From contig DFZK01000004.1 in assembly GCA_002382085.1 (NCBI GenBank), positions 45,425 through 109,424 of the forward strand: a stretch of 64,000 nucleotides of DNA, given 5' to 3'. Source of the stretch: Sulfurospirillum sp. UBA4058 (GTDB lineage: Bacteria > Campylobacterota > Campylobacteria > Campylobacterales > Sulfurospirillaceae). The position numbers and the translations under genes were made by a program. This document shows positions 53,364 through 63,200 of this stretch, piece after piece (the first letter of the stretch is position 1; each line of letters begins with the position of its first letter). The notes beneath the pieces are model-generated. The model saw only the letters and a program-made list of their open reading frames with translations, had not been told where the DNA came from and made no database searches.

Positions 53364-53584
53364 ATCTGGTACTCCAACTCTTTTTGGCGACCAAAATTGA
53401 TCTTGTTCCATGCGCGCTCATGAAAATAATAAAGCAAGGTTTTCGTAATAAGCTCAAACCCACCGATAGACACGGCAGCAAGTGGACTTCCTGTGACGAT
53501 AAAACTAATCAACATGGTATCAACCGTTCCAAGTGTTCTCCATGAGATTGCTTTTGCGATGCTTCGTTTTTTGTGCTCTATCAT
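53360..53584 (-). CDS. DUF2061 small membrane protein
   Basis: A 74-residue protein with two probable membrane segments. It has the DUF2061 pattern KAISWRTLGTVDTMLISFIVTG and HERAWNKINFG at the end. The family recurs next to sulfate-assimilation genes but has no known function. It is first in the operon, directly behind a consensus promoter, and overlaps cysH by 4 bp. Confidence 0.85.
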   Translation of the reverse strand: MIEHKKRSIAKAISWRTLGTVDTMLISFIVTGSPLAAVSIGGFELITKTLLYYFHERAWNKINFGRQKELEYQI

Positions 53585-53608
53585 GGCACTTCCTTTGAAA
53601 TTTTCAGA

Positions 53609-53637
53609 ATAATATCGGGTTTTTTAAATAATGTCAA
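53609..53637 (-). promoter_or_regulatory. Consensus sigma-70 promoter of the sulfate-assimilation operon
   Basis: On the minus strand TTGACA (53632-53637) and TATTAT (53609-53614) are separated by exactly 17 bp. The DUF2061 start follows 24 bases later. A real -35 is uncommon in Campylobacterota, so this may be a strong promoter. Confidence 0.8.
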
Positions 53638-53720
53638 GTAAACTTATTAAAAAAGTCAAGATTAAAATCGGAGCAAAATTTTTTGCGCTTATGCAAACGA
53701 TAAGTGACGAAAAAAATAAT

Positions 53721-54884
53721 TTAAAAATGGATGCTAAAGGTGGAACCTTCGCCTTCGACGGAGCTGATTTCGAGTCTAAATCCGTTGCTTTTGCAGACGG
53801 TGTTCACGATGTCTAAACCGATGCCAAAGCCGCCTTTATCGCAGTTCGCGCGTTTATAGCGTTGGGTGATGTCGCCCAATTTTGAACTTGCGATGCCGAT
53901 ACCGTTGTCTTTGACGCAGAGTTTTTCCGGCGTTAGTATCACGTCGATGCGCCCTTCAAAACGGTTGTATTTGATGGCGTTAGAGAGTAGGTTGTCGATG
54001 AGTTTGGCCAGACTCTCTGTGTTTACATGTAGCGTTTTTTCTTCCAGTGTAAGGCTTAAGTTGATGTGATTGCTTGCCATCAAATCGGCAAAATATTCGC
54101 CCCGTTCTTCTATGAGCTTTTTGACATCCACATCGCTTTTATCTTCGTTTTGTTTGTCGTGTAAAAGCATGTAACTCAGGTTCCCATACAACGTGGCGAT
54201 GCGTTTAGCACTTAGTTCGATGCGTTTGCGTTTCTTCTCGTCGACATCTTTAAGCGTGCTAATGCTCATCAAAATTGCCGTAATGGGCGTGTTGAGCTCA
54301 TGCGTTGAGTCTTTGATGAAGGTATCGAGCGTTTCGATCTCCTCTTTGATGGGCTTTAGAAACTGTTTTGCCAGCACGTAGCCTAAGAGCGTGGCAAACA
54401 GTAGGCTGAGTGCAAAGTAAATGAGCACTTCGTAGCGAAGCGCATTGATGGCATCGGAGATATGCGCGTGTTTGAGTACGATGGTGTAAATGCCCAGATG
54501 CTTTTGCGTGCTTTCATCAAGCGCGTAAAAACTGTCATCGGCAAGGTAGAACGTTTTGGTAAAGTCGATGGGTTCTGTAAAGCTTACATGTAAAGGTGCA
54601 TTGGCTTCTCCGAAAAGTCCAAGTTGGTAGCTCTTTTCAAGCCCAAAACAGTGCTCGGTGGGCTTTTCTTGAAGGCATTTTTGAAGAGTCTCATCTTCCA
54701 TCATATGTGCGGTGACGATTTTGTGCGCGATCGAAGAAGCGGTAGCGCGCATCTTTAGGGCGTAATTTTCGTGCAAGTTTTTGATCTCGATGGTGTAAAA
54801 CATCCACGCGAGCAGGCAGATGAACGTGTAAATGGAGCCAAGGTAGATGAGTAAAAACCTCGCAAGCGAGCGTTTTTCATGCAC
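53721..54884 (-). CDS. Sensor histidine kinase
   Basis: A 387-residue membrane kinase. A first helix (residues about 9-30), a periplasmic sensor of about 125 residues and a second helix (VLIYFALSLLFATLLGYVLA) are visible. The phosphoacceptor motif DSTHELNTPITAI and the ATPase domain (LLSNAIKYN, DNGIGIA, GGFGIGLDIV) follow. It overlaps the response-regulator gene by 8 bp. It lies near the cus efflux operon, which makes metal sensing possible but unproven. Two palindrome copies lie inside. Confidence 0.9.
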   Translation of the reverse strand: MHEKRSLARFLLIYLGSIYTFICLLAWMFYTIEIKNLHENYALKMRATASSIAHKIVTAHMMEDETLQKCLQEKPTEHCFGLEKSYQLGLFGEANAPLHVSFTEPIDFTKTFYLADDSFYALDESTQKHLGIYTIVLKHAHISDAINALRYEVLIYFALSLLFATLLGYVLAKQFLKPIKEEIETLDTFIKDSTHELNTPITAILMSISTLKDVDEKKRKRIELSAKRIATLYGNLSYMLLHDKQNEDKSDVDVKKLIEERGEYFADLMASNHINLSLTLEEKTLHVNTESLAKLIDNLLSNAIKYNRFEGRIDVILTPEKLCVKDNGIGIASSKLGDITQRYKRANCDKGGFGIGLDIVNTVCKSNGFRLEISSVEGEGSTFSIHF

Positions 54885-55539
54885 ACTTAAAACGATAACC
54901 GACTCCTTTGATATTTTCGATCAAATGCTCCAAAGCGTAACTACGCAAATTTTTGATGTAAGTGCGCACGGTCGCGTAGGTGGGCACTTCATCAAATCGC
55001 CAGACCTCTTCGATGATCTCTTCAAAACTGACCAGACGGTTGGGATGTGCTAGAAAATACTCCAAAAGTTGCGCCTCTTTTTTACGCAGACAAAAGGTCG
55101 CATCTTTTGTTGTGATGGAGTGGTTTTTAGGGTCATAATGCACGTCCGAACAAAGGCGAACATGCTCTTCATCATCGATGCGGTGCAGTTTTTTGGTGCG
55201 TTGGATACGCACCAAAAGCTCTTCGAGCTCAAAGGGTTTTTTGAGGTAATCTTCCGCACCCAAAGCAAAGCCTTTTTTCACATCGCTGATCTGATCGAGC
55301 GACGTGATGAAGATGACAGGTGTGGCGATGTTGGCTTCTTTGAGCGTTTTTAAAAGCTCAAAACCGTTTAGGCTCGGGACATTGATGTCTAAAACCAAGA
55401 TGTCAAACTTGTCCTCAAAAATGGCATCAAGCGCTTCTTTACCATCGAAAAAGAGTTTTACATGTAAACCATGTTCGACTAAAAACTCTTCGATAATTTC
55501 GCTAAGAATGGGGTCATCTTCTAAAAGTAAAAGTTTCAT
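54877..55539 (-). CDS. OmpR-family response regulator
   Basis: A 220-residue regulator: receiver domain with LLEDDP, phosphoacceptor LVLDINVPS, and KKPFE. A C-terminal winged helix follows, ending GVGYRFK. The start is ATG 55539. A GTG five codons upstream is possible, but neither has a ribosome-binding site. A perfect TATAAT ends 6 bases before the ATG, so the message is probably leaderless. It pairs with the overlapping histidine kinase. Confidence 0.9.
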   Translation of the reverse strand: MKLLLLEDDPILSEIIEEFLVEHGLHVKLFFDGKEALDAIFEDKFDILVLDINVPSLNGFELLKTLKEANIATPVIFITSLDQISDVKKGFALGAEDYLKKPFELEELLVRIQRTKKLHRIDDEEHVRLCSDVHYDPKNHSITTKDATFCLRKKEAQLLEYFLAHPNRLVSFEEIIEEVWRFDEVPTYATVRTYIKNLRSYALEHLIENIKGVGYRFKCA

Positions 55540-55545
55540 ACGAGC

Positions 55546-55551
55546 ATTATA
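55546..55551 (-). promoter_or_regulatory. -10 box placing transcription start at or next to the response-regulator ATG
   Basis: TATAAT on the minus strand, six bases before the ATG at 55539. With the usual 6-7 base distance the first transcribed base would be the A of ATG. Confidence 0.6.
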
Positions 55552-55571
55552 CACTAAAACATTTTGCTTCT

Positions 55572-55695
55572 TTAAACGGATTCATAACCAAAAAGGGCGA
55601 GATAGTTGACATCTTTTGAGAGCAGGGCATTGACTACTTTCAAGGCTATCTGTGGAGTGAGCCGCAACCGTTGCATCAGCTGAAATTGTGATCAT
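55572..55695 (-). pseudogene. Short coding remnant with two overlapping frames
   Basis: One frame encodes a 37-residue peptide starting MITISADATVAAHS after AAGAGG (55582-55695). The overlapping frame (stop at 55572) reads MQRLRLTPQIALKVVNALL and continues SKDVNYLALFGYESV, which looks more protein-like. This suggests the eroded 3' end of a gene, perhaps dinitrogenase-cofactor-like, but the identity is not established. Confidence 0.3.
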
Positions 55696-55707
55696 CTGGA
55701 AAACCTC

Positions 55708-57462
55708 TTACGACTTTACGGTTTCATCGGCGTAGAATTGGTATTGGTCCTTTCCCAACTGTTTCGCATGGTACATGGCTTGATCGCTTTGGCGCAACAG
55801 TTGCTCGTAGTCGAGAATTTCATCTTTTTGAGGATAAAAAGTAACACCCCAACTAGCAGAGATGTGTAAAGAGATCTGTTCAAGTAAAAAAGGGTTGGCG
55901 ATGGCGTTCAAAAAGCGCTCAAGAATCAACCGTACATCCGAAGTATCGTGCAGATTTTGTAAAATAATGACAAATTCATCACCTCCAAGTCTGGCAAATG
56001 TATCTTCCTTTTTCAGGAGTTTTTTAAGCCGTTGCGCAAAAGCGATGAGCACTTGATCGCCCATCTCATGACCGTAGGTATCGTTGATCTCTTTAAATCC
56101 ATCGAGATCAACGTAAATAATGGCGATCAAACAAGAATGTTGCCTTGTTTGTAGCATGGCTTGTTGTAGACGCTCATAAAAAAGTACCCGATTGGGTAGC
56201 TCGGTTAACTGATCGTAATAAGCGGCCTTTTGAAGCTTCTCTTCGGTGAGCTTGTAGCGTGTTATATTGCGTGCGACGCCTAAGATGCCTAATAGGGTAT
56301 TTGCGTCATCTAATAAGGCTGTTTTGGTAATTTCAAATAATTCTCGATGCCCATCGGTGAAAGTATTCCACTCTTCGAGTGTGAGTGATTGTTTGGTGAG
56401 TGCAATCGTTTGATCTTGTTCACGAAAGAGGTCCGCTACGCATTTTGGAACGAAATCATAATCGTTTTTTCCAATAATATCTTCTTCTTTTTCACCGTAA
56501 AGTTGTACAAAACGGGAATTACACGCAATGTACGTTCCCTGAGGATCTTTCACCCATATCGGATCGGGGATCGTTCGTATCAACGTTCGTAAGAATTTTT
56601 CTTGGATGTAGAGTTTACGTTCCGTTTTTTGTTGGAGTGTGACTTGATGCATGAGTTGCAATGAATTTTTTGAAAGAATTTTATAAATCCCTTTAATAAT
56701 ATCTGTCATTGCATGCATCTTTTGTTGTGCTATTTGTATCGCTTCAGCATAGCTTTTACCTTCTTGAATCGCAAAAACGAGGTATGCCATATAACGATCA
56801 GCCTCTAAGGTGTGTTCTAAAAGCCAAGGGATAAGAAAATTGAGTGTGTTTTCAACAACTTGTTCAATACTCTTGTCATGTTTTCGTTGTATCAAGGATT
56901 TGAGGGTTTGAATAAAGTCCTTATGCCTCTCTTTGTGGATGATTTCACTAGGCGCATTGGAAAAATAATGATTCCAAATCTTCTCTTCCGTCTCAAAATG
57001 GTACTGTGTATAGGCAATTAACTCGTCAAATATGACCAAGATGTCTATAGAAGCATTTAAAAGGAAATGCGCTGTTAATCGATTGATAATTTGGACAAGC
57101 TTACAATGCTGTTGGTCAATTTCTACGATACCGATATTGAATGTATCATCCCAAGGGATAATGTCAATTTCGGGTAAGTGCGTATTCCATTGAGTGGTTT
57201 TTTCACCGCATTTTGTATGGACACCTTGAAATAATTCAGAAATATCGACGTCCAGTACTTTGGCAATTTTGTACAGATGATCGATACTGAATTTTTTGTC
57301 TTCAATCCCAATTTCTGCTTTTGCGTAAAACGATGCAGAGGCATGACCGATTGCCAATCCAATACTGAGTTGAGTTATTTTTTTCTGTGTACGAATTCTT
57401 TTAATATTATTACGAATAATCGTATGGAGATTATCGATTTCTTTTATGTGTTCTTGTTTCAT
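55708..57462 (-). CDS. XRE-HTH / hemerythrin / PAS / GGDEF multidomain protein
   Basis: A 584-residue predicted diguanylate cyclase without membrane segments. Residues about 12-62 form an XRE-type helix-turn-helix (IRTQKKITQLSIGLAIGHAS). Residues about 100-230 form a bacteriohemerythrin with di-iron ligands in EIDQQHCK, YTQYHFETEE, HKERH and LLEHTLEAD. A PAS domain (residues about 290-405, TIPDPIWVKDPQGTYIACN) is followed by GGDEF with intact LGGDEF. The I-site arginine is missing (KKED). It may couple oxygen or redox sensing to both DNA binding and c-di-GMP. Confidence 0.9.
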   Translation of the reverse strand: MKQEHIKEIDNLHTIIRNNIKRIRTQKKITQLSIGLAIGHASASFYAKAEIGIEDKKFSIDHLYKIAKVLDVDISELFQGVHTKCGEKTTQWNTHLPEIDIIPWDDTFNIGIVEIDQQHCKLVQIINRLTAHFLLNASIDILVIFDELIAYTQYHFETEEKIWNHYFSNAPSEIIHKERHKDFIQTLKSLIQRKHDKSIEQVVENTLNFLIPWLLEHTLEADRYMAYLVFAIQEGKSYAEAIQIAQQKMHAMTDIIKGIYKILSKNSLQLMHQVTLQQKTERKLYIQEKFLRTLIRTIPDPIWVKDPQGTYIACNSRFVQLYGEKEEDIIGKNDYDFVPKCVADLFREQDQTIALTKQSLTLEEWNTFTDGHRELFEITKTALLDDANTLLGILGVARNITRYKLTEEKLQKAAYYDQLTELPNRVLFYERLQQAMLQTRQHSCLIAIIYVDLDGFKEINDTYGHEMGDQVLIAFAQRLKKLLKKEDTFARLGGDEFVIILQNLHDTSDVRLILERFLNAIANPFLLEQISLHISASWGVTFYPQKDEILDYEQLLRQSDQAMYHAKQLGKDQYQFYADETVKS

Positions 57463-57494
57463 GGATTACGCACCAAAGCCAATTTTTAGTCAAG

Positions 57495-57522
57495 TCTATA
57501 ATAATTTATCACGGAGTATCAA
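57495..57522 (-). promoter_or_regulatory. Promoter of the hemerythrin-GGDEF gene
   Basis: On the minus strand TTGATA (57517-57522) and TATAGA (57495-57500) are separated by 16 bp, 33 bases before the start codon. The remaining intergenic sequence up to the plus-strand gene at 57701 is AT-rich with no other feature seen. Confidence 0.5.
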
Positions 57523-57700
57523 ATCCCTATAGGTCATAAGTTTTTGAGTGCATTCTAATTATGCTAATAATTTATCAAGAAACTATTTTACTAAAAAAAT
57601 TGGATATAAAAAAGACGAAAATAGTTTAACGAATAACTCACTCCACAAATATTCCACACATGCTCTTTATACTGCTTGCATCATTTTACAAGGAGTACAG

Positions 57701-58087
57701 ATGAAAAAGCTGTTGGTTGCGATTTTTGCGGTGGTGTTGGGTTTTAGCGGTGCTTTTGCCGCTGAGGCGTTGGCTAAAAAGGGTATGGCGGGTCCATTGG
57801 AAGTGGAGTATAGCAGTGAGAAGCCGCTCTCTCAGGGCATGAACATGATCAACATTAAAGTCAAAGAGAACGGCAAAGAGATCCAAAATGCTAAAGTCAG
57901 CGTTACCGCTTCGATGCCGGCGATGCCGGGAATGCCAGCGATGGAGCAAACCTCTGAGGCAATGTTCGTCAATGGTTCGTATATGGCGCATGTGGTCTTT
58001 TCGATGAATGGAACATGGCAGATTAACATCGTTATCGAAACGAGCGACGGCAAAAAACAACGCTTAAAATCAAGTGTAAACCTCTAA
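57701..58087 (+). CDS. Periplasmic YtkA/FixH-like protein of the copper-efflux operon
   Basis: A 128-residue exported protein starting at ATG 57701 after AAGGAG, with signal peptide KKLLVAIFAVVLGFSGAFAA. The beta-sandwich YtkA-like domain includes a methionine-rich loop (MPAMPGMPAMEQ), suitable for copper binding. The cusC-like gene overlaps by 1 bp. The open frame runs further upstream without start support. A periplasmic copper-binding role is inferred. Confidence 0.8.
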   Translation: MKKLLVAIFAVVLGFSGAFAAEALAKKGMAGPLEVEYSSEKPLSQGMNMINIKVKENGKEIQNAKVSVTASMPAMPGMPAMEQTSEAMFVNGSYMAHVVFSMNGTWQINIVIETSDGKKQRLKSSVNL

Positions 58088-59271
58088 TGAAACGCGTCAT
58101 TTTAATGCTTGTAGCCCTTTCGGGCTACGCTTTGGCGCAAAGCGAGCTAACCTCTTTAGCCTATAGCCATAACCATGAGCTAAAAGCACTTGAAAATGAA
58201 GTAAGCGCGCTTGAAAAAGAGGTTGATGTAAGCAAGATTTGGGAAAACCCTATGCTCTCTCTTGGGGTCAACGACATCTTTTTAAATGAGCCGCTTGTTC
58301 GAAATAAAGACGCCCAAAATGAGGCGATTTCGCTTTCTCAGAAGATCCCAACGGGTGGAAAGCTGGACATCAAAGAGTCCATTGCCCTCCAAGATGTGGC
58401 GATCAAAAAGCTGGAGCTCAAAGCCAAAAAGCTGGAAATGCAACAAGAGATCGGTGTGTTGGAGCAAAACTACATTCGTATCAACCAAGACTTAGCGCTC
58501 GTTAACAAATATGAGAAAATCTTGGAAGATCTCAAAAACGCACACCTTGCTTACAATACGACCAGTGCGCATTATGTCGACACTTTGAACAATACGATTT
58601 TACAAAAAAACCTTGCCATCGAGAAAAAAACATTGCTTCGCGACAAAGCTTCCATAGAGCGAAAATTGGAGAGCATCATCGTCGCACCCGTGCCCAAGAT
58701 GAGCGGAGATGAGGGCTTATTGCCTTATACATTAAGTGATGAAGAGAAGCTTTTGGAAAAGACGCCAAAGCTTCAGATACAGACGTTGCAAAGTGCAAAA
58801 GAGCTACTCAATCTACGCTATGAAAAAGCAAATAAAACCCCCGATGTCACGGTAACATTGGGGTACAATCGAAGGCAAGGCAGAGACGACTACGCCTTTT
58901 TAGGTGTCTCCGTACCGCTTCCACTTTACGGCAAAGAAAACGCTTCCGTTCAAAAAGCTACCCTCACGCACTCGGCATCCGAGCAAAGTGTGCTCAACAC
59001 ACGCAAACAGCTTCTTTTTGAGCTAAAAGACGCACTGTTAAACAAAGAGCTTCAGTACGACAAACTCTCGCTTTCCAAAGAGGTGTTGCATGAAAATGAG
59101 AAGATGTATGAAGTGCTTCAAAGTACGGCATTGTCTCAAAATGACGCACTTTTAAGCCTTTTAAATGTGCTAACACAGATGCTCGAAGCACAAAAGCAGA
59201 TCAATGCCAACACCTTTGCCTATAACGAGTCTATCATCAAAATTTACACCCTTTTAGGAGTCGAGCTATGA
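58087..59271 (+). CDS. cusC: CusC-like outer-membrane efflux protein (TolC family)
   Basis: A 394-residue exported protein with signal peptide RVILMLVALSGYALA and long coiled-coil helices typical of TolC channels. Examples are ELKALENEVSALEKEV and, in the second repeat, LNTRKQLLFELKDALLNKE. It forms the outer-membrane duct of the RND pump encoded by the next two genes, overlapping cusB by 4 bp. Confidence 0.85.
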   Translation: MKRVILMLVALSGYALAQSELTSLAYSHNHELKALENEVSALEKEVDVSKIWENPMLSLGVNDIFLNEPLVRNKDAQNEAISLSQKIPTGGKLDIKESIALQDVAIKKLELKAKKLEMQQEIGVLEQNYIRINQDLALVNKYEKILEDLKNAHLAYNTTSAHYVDTLNNTILQKNLAIEKKTLLRDKASIERKLESIIVAPVPKMSGDEGLLPYTLSDEEKLLEKTPKLQIQTLQSAKELLNLRYEKANKTPDVTVTLGYNRRQGRDDYAFLGVSVPLPLYGKENASVQKATLTHSASEQSVLNTRKQLLFELKDALLNKELQYDKLSLSKEVLHENEKMYEVLQSTALSQNDALLSLLNVLTQMLEAQKQINANTFAYNESIIKIYTLLGVEL

Positions 59272-60254
59272 AAATCACCCATCTCATTTTAGGAGCTCTT
59301 TTTTTGTTAGGCTCCACGCTTGATGCCAAACAAGCTTTCAATGTCAAAACCATCGAAGTCAAAAAAGTATTAGAAGGCTCCGCGAAAGAGTTTTACGGCT
59401 ACACCAAAGCCAATGAGGAAAATGTTAAAGAGGTGAGTTTGCGTTATGATGCGTTCATCGAGCAACTCTATGTCAATAAAAACTTTTTACATGTAAAAAA
59501 AGGTGAGCCTTTAGCGAAGCTCTATTCGCAAGAGATTTATACTGCGGAGTTGGAACTTTTAAACGCTGGACGTATCAAAAGTGAGAGCATGGTACAAAGC
59601 ATCACGCAAAAGCTCAAACTCTTGGGGGTTGATGAAAAAACGATTGCGAAGATTATCAGCGAAAAAAGTGTGCCTGAGTCCATCACGATAGTCTCGCCTT
59701 ACAACGGCATCGTAACCCAAAAAGCGGTCAATCAAGGCGCCTTCGCTCCCAAAGGGATGAAGCTCTACGAGATCAGCGATTATACGAATTTGTGGCTGAT
59801 CGTTAAAGTCTACGAAAAAGATCTTGAATTTGTCAAAAGTGCGCAAAATGCCGACATCTTTTTCGACATGAGCTCCAAACCTTACAAAGCGAAAATTGAT
59901 TTTATCTACCCCAAAGTTGATCCGCAAACGAAAAGTGTGGACGTGCGTTTGGTGATAGACAATAAAGAGCTTGAAATCTACGAAAATGCGTTTGCTAAAG
60001 CGCGTTTTGGAACCGCCAAAAGAGAATACTTAGCGCTTCCAAAAAGTGCGGTCATGACCAAAGGGGCTAAGACGAGCGTGTTTGTTAAAGGCGAATTTGA
60101 GGGCGAGTATGAGCCTAGAGAAATCGAAGCAAAACGTCTCAACAACGATACTTACGAGATCATCAAAGGCTTGAAAGAGGGCGATGTTGTTGTTGCCAAC
60201 GCACTTTTTATGTTTGACGCGGACGCTCAAAACAACGGTGGAGCAATGCAATGA
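59268..60254 (+). CDS. cusB: CusB-like RND periplasmic adaptor
   Basis: A 328-residue membrane-fusion protein with an N-terminal signal sequence. It has a lipoyl/hairpin region (LYSQEIYTAELELLNAG), the barrel segment VSPYNGIVTQKAVNQGAF, and the family-typical KVYEKDLEFVK. It links the inner-membrane pump to the TolC-type duct and may receive copper or silver. It overlaps its neighbours at both ends. A palindrome copy encodes FLHVKKGE. Confidence 0.87.
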   Translation: MKITHLILGALFLLGSTLDAKQAFNVKTIEVKKVLEGSAKEFYGYTKANEENVKEVSLRYDAFIEQLYVNKNFLHVKKGEPLAKLYSQEIYTAELELLNAGRIKSESMVQSITQKLKLLGVDEKTIAKIISEKSVPESITIVSPYNGIVTQKAVNQGAFAPKGMKLYEISDYTNLWLIVKVYEKDLEFVKSAQNADIFFDMSSKPYKAKIDFIYPKVDPQTKSVDVRLVIDNKELEIYENAFAKARFGTAKREYLALPKSAVMTKGAKTSVFVKGEFEGEYEPREIEAKRLNNDTYEIIKGLKEGDVVVANALFMFDADAQNNGGAMQ

Positions 60255-63200
60255 TAGAGTCTATCATTGAAAAAAGTGTCAAAAACAAGGCACTTTTACT
60301 CTTAACCTTGTTGATTGTGGCATTTCTCTCGTTTTGGGCAATCAAACAAACACCCCTAGACGCATTGCCCGACCTAACCCCTCCGCAGGTCATCGTCAAT
60401 GTCAAATACTTGGGGCAGTCACCTAAAATCATCGAAGATCAGTTGATTTACGAGCTGACTAACGCGCTTTTATCGGTGGCGAAAACCAAAACAGTGCGTG
60501 CGTTTACGTCGTATGAAAATGCCATTGTGTATATCATCTTTGATGAAAATACCGACCTTTACTGGGCGAGAGATAGGGTCAATGAAGTCATTCAAAATGT
60601 CTCTAAAAATGCCCCTAAAAACGCAACCATCAAGCTAGGGCCTGATGCTACGGGAATCGGTTGGGCTTTTGAGTACGCACTCAAATCTAAAAACAGAAGT
60701 TTAGATGAACTAAGAAGCATTCAAGACTACCTTTACCGTTATGCCCTTTTAGGTGTTGAGGGTGTGAGTGAAGTCGCAAGTGTAGGCGGATATGTGAAAG
60801 ACTACGAAGTCACATTGCGCCAAGACGCACTCTACAAATATGACCTTAGTATCGACGATCTGATGAATGTGCTTTCTAAAAACAACAGCGATTTGGGTGG
60901 GCGTGTGGTGCTTGAAAACGGTTTTGAACAGATGGTTCAAGCCAGAGGTTTTGCACGCTCTTTGGAAGAGATAGCAGGCATTACCGTTAAAACAGTAAAC
61001 GGTATTCCTTTAAAACTCTCCAACATTGCGGATGCTCGCATCGTTCCAACGTATCGAAGCGGTGTAGCAGAACTGAACGGCGAGGGCGAAGTCGTTGGAG
61101 GCGTGGTCGTTGTGCGCCACAAAGAGAACGCGTACAAGGTTATTCAGGCGGTCAAAGAGAAGCTAGAATCTTTACATGTAAACGATGTGGAAGTGGTGAC
61201 AACGTACGATAGAAGCGATCTCATCACCAAAGCGATTAACAACCTCAAGCGCGCACTTTTGGAAGAGAGCATCGTCGTTTTGGCGGTGGTGATGCTCTTT
61301 TTGCTTCATTTTAGAAGTGCGCTCGTTGTCATCATTGTTCTGCCACTCACCATTGCGCTGACATTTTTATGTATGAAACTCTTTGGGCTGGAGTCGAACA
61401 TCATGAGTTTGGGCGGCATTGCCATTGCCATTGGTGCGATGGTCGATGCGTGTATCGTGATGATCGAAAACGTGCATAAAAAGCTTTCGCATGGCGAAAT
61501 TAAAAGCGAAGCGGAGCGTAAAGCGCTCATTATTGAGTCTTCCAAACAAGTCGGTCGCCCGATCTTTTTTGCACTTTTGCTCATCGTGGTCAGTTTCTTG
61601 CCGATTTTCGCACTCAGCGGTCAAGAAGGAGCGCTTTTTAAACCGCTGGCGTACACCAAAACCTTTGCAATGCTCATCGGTGCGGTGCTTTCCATCACGC
61701 TCGTTCCACTGTTGATGATTTATTTTGTCAAAGGAAAAATCCTCGAAGAGCACAAAAATCCGCTTAACCGTCTTTTTATCTGGCTGTATGCGCCGCTTTT
61801 AAAATTGCACATGCGTTTTTGGTACATTGCTATTGTGGCGTTCATCGGGTTTTTGGTGCTGGGGTATCACACGTTCACCAAACAGCGCTGGGAGTTTATG
61901 CCACCACTGAATGAGCAGACGTTTATGTATATGCCGGTCACTCCATTTGGCATTAGCATCGAACTTGCCAAAGAGTACGCACAGCAAAGCAATGAGATCA
62001 TCAAAAGTTTTCCAGAGGTGCAGAGCACCTTTGCCAAGGCAGGGCGCGCGGAAAGTGCGACAGACCCCGCTCCGCTTTCGATGATCGAGACGATCATACA
62101 GCTTAAGCCCAAAGAGCAGTGGAGGGCAGGTATGACCTACGAGAAGCTGCGAGATGAGATGAACGAACAGCTTCAAATGCGAGGTTTAACGAACTCGTGG
62201 ACGTATCCGATCAGAGGGCGCATCGATATGCTCATCACAGGCATACGCACACCGCTTGGCATCAAACTTTACGGCGACAATGACCAAGCGTTGGAAGAGA
62301 ATGCGAACAAAATCGCCAGTGTGTTGGCAAACTATGCGGGAACGAAAAGTGTTTTTGCGGACAAGGCGAACAGTGGTTATTACCTTAATATGACGTTAAA
62401 GCCTGAGAATATCGCCGCGTACGGACTCAGCAAAGAGGAAATCCTTAACTTCGTCGACAACGCCATCGGCGGTTCCAAAGTGAGCACGTTTTACCAAGGC
62501 ATTGAACGCTATGCGATCACGTTAAGATTGGAAGAGCAACATCGCAAAGACTTAAATGCCATCAGCGAGCTTCCCATCAAAACGGCGTATGGTTTCCAAC
62601 GCTTAGGGCACTTTGTAGAGCTTCATTACGACGTGGGGGCGAGTGAGCTGAAGTCCGAAATGGGCAAGAAAGTCAACTATATCTATATCACGCTTAAAGA
62701 GGGTTTTTCGTCTAAAACCTACAAAGATGAAGCCAGCAAGCTCTTAAAAGAGAGTGTGGAGCTTCCAACGGGCTTTTACATCGGTTGGGCAGGGGAGAGC
62801 GAGTACCTAGAGAGTGCGATGGAGCGCTTGCAGTTCATTCTTCCACTGACGCTTCTCATCACCTTTATGCTCATCTACTTAGGGCTTGGCTCGTTTAGAA
62901 ACGCACTTTTGGTCTTTTTGACTTTACCACTTGCGGCGGTGGGCGGATTTTTATATGTAGATTATTTGAACTTCAACCTCTCCATCGCCGTCGTTGTGGG
63001 CTTTTTGGCACTCATTGGCATCGCGGTAGAAACGGCGATCGTGATGATCATCTACCTTGAAGAAGCGATGTTACATGTAAAACATAGAACCAAAGAGGCG
63101 GTGCAAGAAGCCATCTTTGAAGGCGCGGTCATGAGGGTACGCCCCAAACTGATGACGGTTTTTGCCATCCTTGGTGGACTTTTACCCATTATGTGGTTGG

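Noticed and set aside
53631..53816. 61-codon open frame on the plus strand
   Set aside because: It overlaps the promoter of the sulfur operon and the 3' end of the histidine kinase gene, and has no ribosome-binding site.
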